Below are positions 30,647 through 39,525 of a stretch of DNA of 64,000 nucleotides, in pieces. Positions within the stretch are counted from its first letter, which is position 1, and each line of letters opens with the position of its first letter. Location of the stretch: NCBI GenBank assembly GCA_002706765.1, contig PAJV01000013.1:248001-312000 (forward strand). The letters are read 5' to 3'. The notes beneath the pieces are model-generated. The model was given only the letters and a program-made list of their open reading frames with translations, did not search any database and was not told the origin of the DNA. Made by a program: the position numbers and the translations under genes. The DNA is from Gimesia sp. (GTDB taxonomy: Bacteria; Planctomycetota; Planctomycetia; Planctomycetales; Planctomycetaceae).

Positions 30647-32041
30647 TTAATGGTGAAAGCCGGAACCTTCTGCTTCGGTCTGAGGGGTGTGCCGGGGATG
30701 GGCGGCAAAATAATCGATGGCGTGTTGCAGATCAGCGAGCAGCATCTCGGCCATGTCGCGCGTGAAACCTTCTTTGCAGACACAACGCAATACGGCGAGG
30801 TCGTCACGGTTTTTGGGGAAGGTGTAAGCGGGAACCAGCCAGCCACGTTCACGTACTTTATTCGAAATATCGAACACACTGAAATTGGCAGTTTCGTTGG
30901 TAGTAAACGCGAACACGGGGATGTCACTCCCGTCCGAGATTAAATCGAAGGGGCCCAGTTTCGCGATGCCTGCAGATAGATGCAGGGCAACATCCTGGGA
31001 AGTCTGATGGATCTCTCGATACCCTTCGTGACCCAGGCGCAGGAAGTTGTAATATTGCGCCACCACCTGGTTACCGGGACGGGAAAAATTCAATGCGAAG
31101 TTGGGCAGATCGCCGCCCAGATAGTTGCAGTGGAAAATGAGTTCTTCCGGCAGTTCCGCTTTCTCACGCCAGATGATCCAGCCGACCCCGGGATACACCA
31201 ACCCGAATTTATGCCCGGACGTGTTGATCGATTTCACCAGCGGCAGCCGAAAATCCCATTCCAGGTCCGGTTGCAGAAACGGTGCGACGAATCCCCCGGA
31301 AGCGGCATCCACATGAATGGGAACTTCCCAGCCGGTTTCAGTATTGAGTTTGACGAGTGCGTCGTTGACTTCTTTGACGTTTTCATACCGTCCATCAAAG
31401 GTACTGCCCATGATCACGACGACGCCAATCGTATTTTCGTCGACAAGTTTTAAAGCTTCTTCAGCAGTCAGGCAGTAGCGGTCGCCTTCCATGGGGACGA
31501 ACCGGGGTTCGATTTCCCAGTAACGACAGAATTTTTCCCAGCAGACCTGCACGTTAATGCCCATGACCATGTTCGGTTTATCAGCGGGTTTGCCGGCGGC
31601 TTCTCTGCGTTTGCGCCAGTTCCATTTGAGTGCCATCCCACCCAGCATGGCTGCCTCGCTGGACCCGATTGTCGAACAGCCGACGGCGTTTTCTTTTGAG
31701 GGTGAATTCCAGAGTTTCGAGAGCATGTTGGTACAGCGCAGTTCAATCTCTGCGGTCTGCGGATATTCATCTTTGTCGATCATGTTCTTGTCGAACGTTT
31801 CCGACATCAGCTGCCGGGCTTCATCCTCCATCCAGGTGGTGACGAAGGTCGCGAGGTTCAATCGCGAGTTACCATCCAGAATCAGTTCGTCACGGATCAG
31901 GTTATAAGCGACTTTGGGAGGCAGACCTGCGCCTGGCATCTCGTACTTGGGGACAGGCTCCTGGGTGAAGCGTCCCCCGTATGCGGGAGTGATGAAGGAT
32001 TCGGGGTCAGATGGATGCAGATTTTTCTGGCCATGCAGCAT
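30647..32041 (-). CDS. gadB: glutamate decarboxylase, PLP-dependent
   Basis: 464 residues from ATG 32041, with AGGAGGG nine bases ahead. It converts glutamate to GABA and CO2, consuming a proton, in the cytoplasm. The PLP lysine is in SGHKFG (Lys278), with HVDAASGGF supplying the aspartate that contacts the pyridine nitrogen. The N-terminal RFTQEPVPKYEMPGAGLPP and length match E. coli GadA/B (466 residues) closely. No GABA antiporter gene is adjacent, so a role in acid resistance is not shown. The gene follows the TIM-barrel gene at 32156 on the same strand. Confidence 0.93.
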   Translation of the reverse strand: MLHGQKNLHPSDPESFITPAYGGRFTQEPVPKYEMPGAGLPPKVAYNLIRDELILDGNSRLNLATFVTTWMEDEARQLMSETFDKNMIDKDEYPQTAEIELRCTNMLSKLWNSPSKENAVGCSTIGSSEAAMLGGMALKWNWRKRREAAGKPADKPNMVMGINVQVCWEKFCRYWEIEPRFVPMEGDRYCLTAEEALKLVDENTIGVVVIMGSTFDGRYENVKEVNDALVKLNTETGWEVPIHVDAASGGFVAPFLQPDLEWDFRLPLVKSINTSGHKFGLVYPGVGWIIWREKAELPEELIFHCNYLGGDLPNFALNFSRPGNQVVAQYYNFLRLGHEGYREIHQTSQDVALHLSAGIAKLGPFDLISDGSDIPVFAFTTNETANFSVFDISNKVRERGWLVPAYTFPKNRDDLAVLRCVCKEGFTRDMAEMLLADLQHAIDYFAAHPRHTPQTEAEGSGFHH

Positions 32042-32155
32042 GAACAATGCCCTCCTGGTTGATCAGTACGGATTCAAAAGCGTGTACTGCTATCCTACTG
32101 TCTGGCGCAGAGATTTGAATGAAGATCGCTTGTGGGATCTGCTTTTCTGCAAACT

Positions 32156-33589
32156 TTATGTATTGCAGCCCACGGCGCACTGGCCAATGATGTCCAGCTT
32201 ATCGTCATTGAGATAGCAGTAGCGGTTGACCCAGACGCCGTCCGGGCTGATATCGGTCGCGACCTGCATGCGTGTCCGGAAATCTTCCGTGGGGCCGTAG
32301 CCATGCGCGAGTGCATAAATGGGCATGGGGCGTGCCAGTTTTCTGGCCGCCAGAATTTTCCGTTCCTGTGCGAGGGGGCCGGCGGTGTGAGGTTGATCAG
32401 GACCCGGATAATAAACGTCTGCCAGGCGCGTGGGGTGCGACCAGTCGGTGATATCAAGAAATTTGAACAGGGCGCGGACCAGCAGCGATTCCGAGATACC
32501 AGGATTGGCGGCCAGTATCTGATCGCCGTAGGCACGCAACATCATCGACCAGTGCATTCCATACAGTTTCACGCTGACCGAGTTACAGTATTTCGCAGCC
32601 AGCGAGTAATTCATGCCCGACAGAATTGACCAGGGGGGAGGGAAAGCGCTGGGTGCCAGTTCCACACCTGGTTTACCGCAGTCGTCCATTGTATTCCGGA
32701 AACCGGCCAGCAGTTCCCTGGAAAGCTGGGCTTTCATCAGCAGCATCTCTGCGGCTCCGGGATACTGGTCGTTGAGCCAGACAGGGAAGTTCGCGGCCTG
32801 GTTGTCTTCGGAGAGCCAGTTTTCCAGATCGTAATTCGTCAGCCCGCCATTGAGTTTCTGGTACAGGGCCTGCGAGTCTGACTGCATGTTTTCAAAGTTG
32901 TAACCCAGGCGGCCTGCTGCCTGGCGGGCATGCTCACTGAAATCGAAAAAAGCGGAGTCCAGAAAGTAAGGTGGATATTCGGGCCAGTCAAATCGGAGGC
33001 CGTCAATATCGGGATACTGGTTGAGTAAATCGCGAATCAACGCGTGCTGATATTCAATGATATGTGGACTTGCCAGACTCCCGTTATTGGCAACCCGTCT
33101 GCGGGGCAGTGATCCATCGGGCAGACGGGGGATATCTTCTTCGACCGGTCCGCCGAACTGCACACGATATCCGGGAGGGATCGCTGCCTGGACCTGGAAG
33201 TAAACTTCCAGTCCCCGTTCGTGGGCGGCTTCAATAAAATCTGCGACGACGTGTCCTGCGCTGTGTGTGAGTTCGTCCGCCGGCGCGGGCTGATAGCGCA
33301 GACCCGAATAGAGAGACTGATCGGGGATAAAACTGGGAGATGTTTTGACCCAGAGTTCCCGTTTGCCTTCCCACAACGGTCGATCCAGCAGGCGAACCTG
33401 TCCCGCGCCTGCATCAGCCGGGGGCTCGCGGACGCCTGTCTGTTCGTCAGCCAGTTGCATCACATAAGGCGAAGTGGAAACGGCCGTGATCCCGGCCCGC
33501 TTCATGAGATTATCGAGAACCGATTCGACGCCCTCGTACTGCAGGTACTCCGGTAAGACTGTCACACCAATTTGTCTCTGCTGGCTCAT
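32156..33589 (-). CDS. TIM-barrel glycoside hydrolase-like protein of uncertain family
   Basis: 477 residues, no signal peptide. The layout suggests a glycosidase-type TIM barrel: strand-like segments IGVTVLPEYL, LEVYFQVQAAIPPG, DGLRFDWPEYPP and MPIYALAHGYG occur in order. The DGLRFDWPEYPP segment, with acidic residues at a strand end, resembles the catalytic position of GH10-like or GH-A clan hydrolases. No diagnostic pair of catalytic glutamates could be assigned, so the activity is open. It is 114 bases upstream of the glutamate decarboxylase gene on the same strand. Confidence 0.7.
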   Translation of the reverse strand: MSQQRQIGVTVLPEYLQYEGVESVLDNLMKRAGITAVSTSPYVMQLADEQTGVREPPADAGAGQVRLLDRPLWEGKRELWVKTSPSFIPDQSLYSGLRYQPAPADELTHSAGHVVADFIEAAHERGLEVYFQVQAAIPPGYRVQFGGPVEEDIPRLPDGSLPRRRVANNGSLASPHIIEYQHALIRDLLNQYPDIDGLRFDWPEYPPYFLDSAFFDFSEHARQAAGRLGYNFENMQSDSQALYQKLNGGLTNYDLENWLSEDNQAANFPVWLNDQYPGAAEMLLMKAQLSRELLAGFRNTMDDCGKPGVELAPSAFPPPWSILSGMNYSLAAKYCNSVSVKLYGMHWSMMLRAYGDQILAANPGISESLLVRALFKFLDITDWSHPTRLADVYYPGPDQPHTAGPLAQERKILAARKLARPMPIYALAHGYGPTEDFRTRMQVATDISPDGVWVNRYCYLNDDKLDIIGQCAVGCNT

Positions 33590-33686
33590 GTTTTCCTCAC
33601 GTTGAAGCAGAATAAAACTCTGACAACGCTATCTTACCGGTCCGCCAGAATGTTTCTCCACCCCGGTGAGGAAAAAATTTCTGACT

Positions 33687-33881
33687 TTACGCAGCCCCGG
33701 GTAATTTGTCACAGAATGCGACCAGAATAAAAGTGGCGACCGGGCCCAGCAATAAGGAGAGCAGAAACCAGGCCAGGCCGCTGCGGTTCTTCCCTTGTGC
33801 CAGGCCCGCATTGATCAAAGCCAGTGACCCCCAACCGACCAGATATCCTGATTCCTGGGGGATTTGCGCTGCGAATAACAT
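33687..33881 (-). CDS. small membrane protein of unknown function
   Basis: 64 residues from ATG 33881, whose upstream AGGAGGAACCAAC is among the best ribosome-binding sites in the window and supports a real small gene. Two hydrophobic stretches (GYLVGWGSLALINAGLA and WFLLSLLLGPVATFILVAF) are separated by a short basic loop QGKNRSG, so a hairpin in the membrane is expected. It lies between the TIM-barrel gene and the acetolactate synthase gene. Function unknown. Confidence 0.6.
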   Translation of the reverse strand: MLFAAQIPQESGYLVGWGSLALINAGLAQGKNRSGLAWFLLSLLLGPVATFILVAFCDKLPGAA

Positions 33882-33957
33882 GTTGGTTCCTCCTGCAATC
33901 ATCAGACTGTTTCTCGCCGAATCAGGTCCGGCTCCTTCTTCGATTCAGGCTGCCTGT

Positions 33958-33995
33958 AAAAAAACGAGCCCCGTCAATCAGTGATCGAGGGGCCC
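33958..33995 (-). terminator. Rho-independent terminator after acetolactate synthase
   Basis: On the minus strand, GCCCC/GGGGC arms (33968-33972 and 33989-33993) are followed by seven T residues (33958-33964). It begins about 30 bases past the stop of the acetolactate synthase gene, as expected for that transcript. Confidence 0.7.
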
Positions 33996-34024
33996 GGTAT
34001 TTGAAAATCAGATGGTTGTCAGAT

Positions 34025-35806
34025 TCACTCGGTAATGATGTCGTTCACAGTACCACCGCTGGGAATCATCGGCAGTACGTGTTCCTGGTAGGTACAGATG
34101 ACATCCAGCAGATAAGGTTGATCCGAGGCCAGCATTTCTGCCAGGGCTGCCGGATATTCTGCTTTGGAGCGTACCTGTTTTGCCTGCAGGCCAAAGCCTC
34201 TGGCGATGGAGACAAAGTCGGGATAGGTGGCTTCAGCATGCTCGCCTGAGCCTTTGCCTTCCCATTCCGGATGATGCACAGGACCCAGGTAGGTATGAGC
34301 ACGTCGCCCTTCCATGAAGCGGTCTTCCCATTGCACGACCATGCCCAGGTGCTGGTTATTCAGCAACAGAATTTTGACCGGCAGATTCTCAGTATGCAGT
34401 GTTGCCAGTTCCTGAATGTTCATCAGCATCGAGCCATCGCCGTCGATGTCGACCACGAGGTCATTGGGAAACTGTGCCTGTACGCCCATGGCAGCGGGCA
34501 GTCCGAAGCCCATGGTTCCCAGACCGGAACTGCTGAGCCAGTGGCGGGGTTTGTTGAATTTGTAGAACTGGGCCGCCCACATCTGGTGCTGACCCACGCC
34601 TACAGTGATGTAAGGGTCTCTGTCTTTGGACTGTTGCCAGAGTTCGTGGATCGCATACTGCTGCGACATGACGTCACCCAGTTCGGGGTATTTGAGCGGG
34701 TATTTTTCTTTCCACTCTTTGCACTGTGCCAGCCAACTGTCGACCTGGGGCAGGTCGTCATCGGTAATCGTTTCGTTGAGGGCGACCAGCACATGTTTCA
34801 GGTCGGCATTGATGGGGATATGCGCTTCCTTGTTTTTCTGCAGCTCGGAAGGATCGATATCGACGTGCACGATTTTTCCATGCTTGGCAAACTCTTCGAG
34901 TTTACCGGTCACGCGGTCATCAAAGCGTACGCCGAACGCCAGCAGCAGGTCTGCTTCGTTGACGGCGTAGTTCGCATACACGGTTCCGTGCATGCCCAGC
35001 ATATCCAGGCTCAAGGGATCCTCGCCAGGAAATACGCCCAGTCCCATCACTGTGGTGGTAACCGGTATATTGGTTCGTCGGGCGAACTTGACCAGTTCTT
35101 CAGAGGCGTCTGAAATAATTGCCCCGCCACCCACATACAGGATCGGTTTTTTGGAACGTTTGATGGCTGCCAGAATCTGTTTGATCTGTTCCGGAGCCGC
35201 TTTCCGCATTTCCGGGCGATAGCCGGGCAGGTAAGTGTCGGGATTGTAATCGGGTTCTTCATCCAGGGTTGCCAGCTGACAGTCCTTCGGGAAGTCGATC
35301 AGTACGGGACCGGGACGGCCGGTATTCGCGATGAAGAAGGCTTCTTTCACGATGCGGGCCACGTCTTTGACATCGGTCACCATATAGTGGTGCTTGGTGA
35401 TCGCGCGGGAAATTTCCACCATGGGAGTTTCCTGGAAGGCGTCACTGCCGATGACGGCTTGAGGCACCTGGCCGGTGATTGCCACCAGGGGAATCGAATC
35501 GAGCTTGGCATCTGCCAGTGCTGTCACCAGGTTAGTTGCCCCGGGACCACTGGTCGCCATGCAGACTCCCACTTCCCCGGTCGTGCGGGCAATCCCCTGT
35601 GCAGCAAAGCCGCCCCCCTGTTCGTGGCGGGGCAGAAAGGTGCGGATCTCGTCCTTGTATTTCATTAAAGCCTGGTGCAGAGGCATGCTACAACCACCTG
35701 GATAAGCAAAGATGGTTTTCACGCCCTGCCGCACCAATGCCTGGACCAGAATCTCAGCGCCATTGATTGTCTTCGTTTGCGTGTCTTTTTCGTTGGCAGT
35801 GGCCAC
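34025..35806 (-). CDS. ilvB: acetolactate synthase large subunit (biosynthetic)
   Basis: 593 residues. The start is a GTG at 35806, preceded by AGAAGGGTGAAACA; an in-frame TTG further up has no such site. This ThDP/FAD enzyme joins two pyruvates, or pyruvate and 2-ketobutyrate, in isoleucine, valine and leucine synthesis. Visible are the ThDP activating glutamate in [12 protein letters not shown], the segment [20 protein letters not shown], a FAD-region [17 protein letters not shown], and the ThDP/Mg motif [15 protein letters not shown] with its partner asparagine later. Length and ending match the anabolic IlvB form. No regulatory small subunit gene (ilvN/ilvH) is adjacent in this window. 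Confidence 0.95.
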   Translation of the reverse strand: MATANEKDTQTKTINGAEILVQALVRQGVKTIFAYPGGCSMPLHQALMKYKDEIRTFLPRHEQGGGFAAQGIARTTGEVGVCMATSGPGATNLVTALADAKLDSIPLVAITGQVPQAVIGSDAFQETPMVEISRAITKHHYMVTDVKDVARIVKEAFFIANTGRPGPVLIDFPKDCQLATLDEEPDYNPDTYLPGYRPEMRKAAPEQIKQILAAIKRSKKPILYVGGGAIISDASEELVKFARRTNIPVTTTVMGLGVFPGEDPLSLDMLGMHGTVYANYAVNEADLLLAFGVRFDDRVTGKLEEFAKHGKIVHVDIDPSELQKNKEAHIPINADLKHVLVALNETITDDDLPQVDSWLAQCKEWKEKYPLKYPELGDVMSQQYAIHELWQQSKDRDPYITVGVGQHQMWAAQFYKFNKPRHWLSSSGLGTMGFGLPAAMGVQAQFPNDLVVDIDGDGSMLMNIQELATLHTENLPVKILLLNNQHLGMVVQWEDRFMEGRRAHTYLGPVHHPEWEGKGSGEHAEATYPDFVSIARGFGLQAKQVRSKAEYPAALAEMLASDQPYLLDVICTYQEHVLPMIPSGGTVNDIITE

Positions 35807-36527
35807 TGTTTCACCCTTCTGTTTTTTCGATAATCTCAAAATGTCTCAATAATTTTCCAGAATCGATCAATGCCGCCGGTTCACTCAGAAAAGCTCCCGT
35901 CCGGCTGACCGCTGTTTTGCTGTTACCACAACAGACAGTTACGTAGACGCACCTCGTACGCCAAATGTTCGTTGCGGTAATCAATCACTTGATTGGTGGT
36001 CAATTCTATCTTGTCTCAGGGACAATAACGAGTCATTTCCTGCTCAGAATCCAATATTCGTCGAGAGACACGCCCATTAGTCCGCTTCAGCAAACAGATT
36101 GCAGAGACTGTTTCGTTTATAGAGATTAAACATGTTAGATCGGGTCCTCTGCTCGACCGCGGACAGGTGATGTGCGCGAAGATTAATGTCAGATACGTTT
36201 AAGTCTATTGCTATTCGTTGTTTATGAAACAGGGGATGGGCCGGATTGACCGAGAATCGCTGGTTTGAGAACAATGGTGGGCGGGCGAAAAGTTGATTCG
36301 GCACTTTACATAAATGATCTTTGAAATGAGCTTGCCTGGTAGCACAGTCGATCAGTAATGATAGAGCGGAAAATCGAATCTACTCTGATGAGCATAACTT
36401 CACTGTCACCTCCTGCTCGCTGCGCTCGGCCCGAATTGCATTCGAGCTCACCCGATCCTGATCGTATGGCTAAATATTTCGATCACTGCTGGTGAGCGAA
36501 GAGTTCCACACAACAGGAATATCGTGC
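35807..36527. other. 720-base gene-free stretch upstream of acetolactate synthase
   Basis: I see no convincing coding frame. It holds the inverted copy of the 46-base dispersed element at 36408 and otherwise A/T-richer unique sequence. The part next to the acetolactate synthase start should contain its promoter. I looked for a branched-chain leader peptide with runs of Leu, Val or Ile codons and found none. Confidence 0.6.
36408..36453 (-). repeat. 46-base dispersed element, copy 2 (inverted)
   Basis: The reverse complement matches 11516-11561 at 44 of 46 positions. It includes the palindrome CGAAT-TGC-ATTCG at 36432-36444. It is between genes, as is copy 1, about 25 kb away. Confidence 0.8.
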
Positions 36528-37997
36528 TCAATCTTTCCCACCCGGCTTCCGCGGAAACTGTGCTTCCAGCAACTGCACCGCTTTTTTAAATTCCGCCTGA
36601 TCCGAGGGATGTTCGATGATGTTCGTATTCTCTGCCGGATCGCTGGTGTGATCGTAAAGTTCCCGCGCGATCACCTTACCGGTATTGAAATTACGCCATT
36701 CGGTGTAACGATAGCGGGGCGTGCGGACGGAAACACCCATGTTTTCGGGCTGCTTTTTGTAGTACGCGGGGCGTGGATGCTGCGTATAGGCGGCTGGTTT
36801 GACTGACTGTGTCGGGTCCTTCAATACAGGCACCAGGCTTTTGCCCTCCAGCTTTCCGGGGGAGGGGAGTCCGCATAATTCGACCAGCGTCGGATACATG
36901 TCGAGCAGTTCCACCAGCGCGTCTGATGTCTTGCCCGCCTGCTGCATATGAGGCGTTGCGATCAACAGAGGCACACGCGCATCATTTTCGAAGTTGGATG
37001 TTTTGCACCACAGCCCATGTTCGCCCAGATGAAAGCCATGGTCCGACCAGAATACGATGATCGTGTTCTCGCGCAGTCCCAGGCGATCCAGTTCCGCCAG
37101 TACTTTACCAATCTGCGCGTCCAGGTAACTGATGCCTGCCAGGTAACCGGTCCGCAGTTCTATGATCTGCGCATCGGTCAGCTTCCCCTCCACGGCTCTC
37201 AAAATTTCCCGACTGTCATGCAGGGCAATATCCGGTACGTTTTTCGGAGGCTGGGGATTATCGGGAACCGTAATCGGACTGTCGTCATACAGGTCCCAGT
37301 ATTTCTTAGGTGGATTGAACGGCAGATGCGGTTTCCAGAAGCCCACTGCCAGGAAGAAGGGCTGCTGTTTCTGTTTGATGTTCTGCAGCGCTTGGACGGC
37401 GAGATCGGCGATGCGACCGTCAAAGTAAGCGGAATCAGGGACGTCGCGGCACTCGGATCGCGGCGCTTTCGCAAGGTTGACCGGCAGTTCCCGGTTATTG
37501 TTTAACAGAGGCTGGTCGTCATCGTGTCGCGCAAAATGCATGACGGCCGGCACACTCCACGAAGCGGGGTCGCCCTCGATCTTCTGCCGCCAGTTATGAA
37601 AAATCTTGCCGATGTTCTGTGTGAAGTAACCTTGCTGCTTGAACAACTGTGGCAGCGTCACGATGTCCGCATCGACTTCGCGAAAGTGTGTGGGCAGATC
37701 CCAGATCTCAAGACTGTCCGGACGTCGCCCCGTCATAAGTGAGGCCCGCGAAGGGTTGCACAGCGCCTGCTGACAGTAGGCCTGTTTAAACAGCACGCCT
37801 TCCGCCGCCAGCTGATCCAGGTGCGGCGTCTTCACCAGGGGATGTCCATAACAGGCCAGATCGCAACGCAGATCATCCGCGCCGATAAACAGCACATTTG
37901 GTTTTTCAGCCGCCTGTGATTGTAACCCGAGGGCAGGGCAGAGGATCAGGAGTAACACAACTACCAGCGGAGAGCGGCGTCTGCCAGTAAAAATCAT
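36528..37997 (-). CDS. secreted sulfatase, iduronate-2-sulfatase-like
   Basis: 489 residues from ATG 37997. The signal peptide is SPLVVVLLLILCPALGLQSQAA. Metal-binding residues are in IGADDLRCDLACYG, and the signature CNPSRASLMTGRRPDS places the formylglycine cysteine at about residue 80. GRRPDS directly after the signature, VGFWKPHLPFNPP and FWSDHGFHLGEHG are typical of the iduronate-2-sulfatase subgroup. It probably removes 2-O-sulfate from uronic acid-containing polysaccharides. It is divergent from the GntR-ABC operon and distinct in sequence from the two sulfatases at 7609-10657. Confidence 0.93.
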   Translation of the reverse strand: MIFTGRRRSPLVVVLLLILCPALGLQSQAAEKPNVLFIGADDLRCDLACYGHPLVKTPHLDQLAAEGVLFKQAYCQQALCNPSRASLMTGRRPDSLEIWDLPTHFREVDADIVTLPQLFKQQGYFTQNIGKIFHNWRQKIEGDPASWSVPAVMHFARHDDDQPLLNNNRELPVNLAKAPRSECRDVPDSAYFDGRIADLAVQALQNIKQKQQPFFLAVGFWKPHLPFNPPKKYWDLYDDSPITVPDNPQPPKNVPDIALHDSREILRAVEGKLTDAQIIELRTGYLAGISYLDAQIGKVLAELDRLGLRENTIIVFWSDHGFHLGEHGLWCKTSNFENDARVPLLIATPHMQQAGKTSDALVELLDMYPTLVELCGLPSPGKLEGKSLVPVLKDPTQSVKPAAYTQHPRPAYYKKQPENMGVSVRTPRYRYTEWRNFNTGKVIARELYDHTSDPAENTNIIEHPSDQAEFKKAVQLLEAQFPRKPGGKD

Positions 37998-38161
37998 GAG
38001 CACAGGCTTTCAGAGTAAGAATTCAGAACGATCAGGACCGACTCTGTTTTCATTCTGCAGCCCGCAGACTGATTCCGCAAGCATTGATTTGCAGAGGCTC
38101 CCATTTGCGGAATAAATAATATTTGTGAAAAAACAGCAAACTGAATAAACAAATAATTTGA

Positions 38162-38202
38162 TTGACAGTGTCTGATAATTGTATTACTGTGTTGATACAG
38201 TA
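38162..38202 (+). promoter_or_regulatory. candidate promoter and GntR operator of the ABC cluster
   Basis: A TTGACA box at 38162-38167 is followed 17 bases later by TACTGT, a weak -10. That -10 is also the left arm of a perfect inverted repeat, TACTGT-N6-ACAGTA, at 38185-38202, which ends 19 bases before the GntR start. A repressor bound there would cover the -10. The layout fits auto-repression by YtrA-type GntR proteins. Confidence 0.5.
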
Positions 38203-38221
38203 CTAAATGAGGGTTTTCCCA

Positions 38222-38620
38222 ATGCAGATTCAATTATCAGAAGCGGATGGCACGCCTTATTACCAGCAGGTTGTGAACCAGGTCAAGTTTCTGGTGGCCT
38301 CCGGTCGTCTCGAAGCCCACGAGCAGTTGCCGTCCGTCCGTGGTCTGGCACAGCAGTTGACCATCACCCCCAATACCGTCGCGCGAGCCTATCGCGAGCT
38401 GGAAGCCGAAGGGGTTGTGATCTCCAGACGCGGTGCCGGCGTTTTCATTTCGAACGGCGTTTCCCCCCTGTCCAACAAAGAAAAACGCCGCATCCTCAAC
38501 GAACGCATGGATGCCCTGCTGACCGAATCGCGTCAACTGGGTGTAGATGAAGAGACCCTGTTGAAATTACTCCGTCAGCGGAGCCAGAAATTTGATTCAC
38601 ATCAAGAGGTCGAAAAATGA
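38222..38620 (+). CDS. GntR-family (YtrA-type) transcriptional regulator
   Basis: 132 residues from ATG 38222, with GAGG nine bases ahead; an ATG five codons upstream is less likely. The N-terminal winged helix-turn-helix is clear: GTPYYQQVVNQVKFLVASGR, LPSVRGLAQQLTITPNTVAR and AYRELEAEGVVISRRGAGVF. The C-terminal part is only ~60 residues and helical, as in the YtrA subgroup, which usually repress a linked ABC transporter operon and respond to envelope or antibiotic stress. Its stop overlaps the ATPase start by four bases (ATGA). A palindromic operator candidate lies just upstream. Confidence 0.92.
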   Translation: MQIQLSEADGTPYYQQVVNQVKFLVASGRLEAHEQLPSVRGLAQQLTITPNTVARAYRELEAEGVVISRRGAGVFISNGVSPLSNKEKRRILNERMDALLTESRQLGVDEETLLKLLRQRSQKFDSHQEVEK

Positions 38621-39522
38621 GCGAGCATGTCATTGAAATCAGCAATCTGAGTCGTCGTTTCGGCAAGAAACAGGCGCTGTCCGACGTCAGCCTGTCTGTG
38701 CCTGAAGGCTGTGTGTTCGGACTGGTCGGCGAAAACGGAGCCGGCAAAACCACCCTGTTGAAACATGTGCTGGGCTTTTTGAAGCCGCAGCAGGGGAGCG
38801 TGCGCGTATTTGGTCTGGACCCGGTGGCTGACCCGCCGGGCGTACTCGGGCGGATCGGGCATCTCTCGGAAAACCGCGACCTCCCGGCCTGGATGACGGT
38901 CCGCGAGCTGATTGAATTCACGCGGGCCTTCTATCCGAAATGGGACCCCGTCTACGCCGAAGAACTGCGGATGATGTTTGAGCTTTCGCTGAATCAGAAA
39001 GTACCCACACTGTCGCGAGGCCAACTCGCACGGGCCGGTCTGCTCGTCGCGCTGGCGCATCGACCGCCGCTATTGGTGCTGGACGAACCTTCGTCCGGCC
39101 TGGACCCGGTAGTTCGCAAAGACATTCTGGACGCCATCATTCGCACGGTGGTCGAGGAAGGGCGAACGGTTCTGTTTTCCTCGCATCTGCTGGACGAAGT
39201 GCAGCGCGTCTCCGATCGCATCGCGATCCTCGATCAGGGCAAACTGTTACTCACGAGTCCACTGGATGAAGTGCTGGTCTCGCATTACCAGTTGACAATC
39301 CGCTTCCTGGAACCGCAGCCCTTTTTCCCCCAACTCACCGGCGCACTGATGTGGTCGGGTTCCGGCAGAGAGTGGAAGATCGTCTGTAACGGTCAGAAAC
39401 AGGAACTGGAATCAGAGCTGGAACTGATGGAAGCCGAAATCCTCGATCAGACGGCACCGACGCTGGAAGAAATCTTCGTCGCCCGGATGAAGTCGGCTCA
39501 ACGTGCTTCTGCACAGGAGTAA
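38617..39522 (+). CDS. ABC transporter ATP-binding protein
   Basis: 301 residues. It is the only ATPase of the cluster and powers the membrane partners that follow. Walker A GENGAGKT is at 38-45, the signature LSRGQ at 132-136, Walker B LLVLDEP at 152-158, and the switch histidine is in SSHLLDEV. The signature differs from the usual LSGGQ by Gly to Arg. It belongs to the ABC-2/exporter-type group in which an ATPase gene follows a GntR gene. The C-terminal ~80 residues form the extra domain common in such exporters. It overlaps the GntR gene and ends three bases before the first permease. Confidence 0.94.
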   Translation: MSEHVIEISNLSRRFGKKQALSDVSLSVPEGCVFGLVGENGAGKTTLLKHVLGFLKPQQGSVRVFGLDPVADPPGVLGRIGHLSENRDLPAWMTVRELIEFTRAFYPKWDPVYAEELRMMFELSLNQKVPTLSRGQLARAGLLVALAHRPPLLVLDEPSSGLDPVVRKDILDAIIRTVVEEGRTVLFSSHLLDEVQRVSDRIAILDQGKLLLTSPLDEVLVSHYQLTIRFLEPQPFFPQLTGALMWSGSGREWKIVCNGQKQELESELELMEAEILDQTAPTLEEIFVARMKSAQRASAQE

Positions 39523-39525
39523 ATT

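Noticed and set aside
35807-36050. Branched-chain amino-acid attenuator leader before acetolactate synthase
   Set aside because: No short frame rich in Leu, Val or Ile codons and no terminator/antiterminator pair could be found.
36077-36304. 75-codon minus-strand frame in the gap before acetolactate synthase
   Set aside because: No start signal, domain or composition typical of a gene; it probably occurs by chance in A/T-richer DNA.
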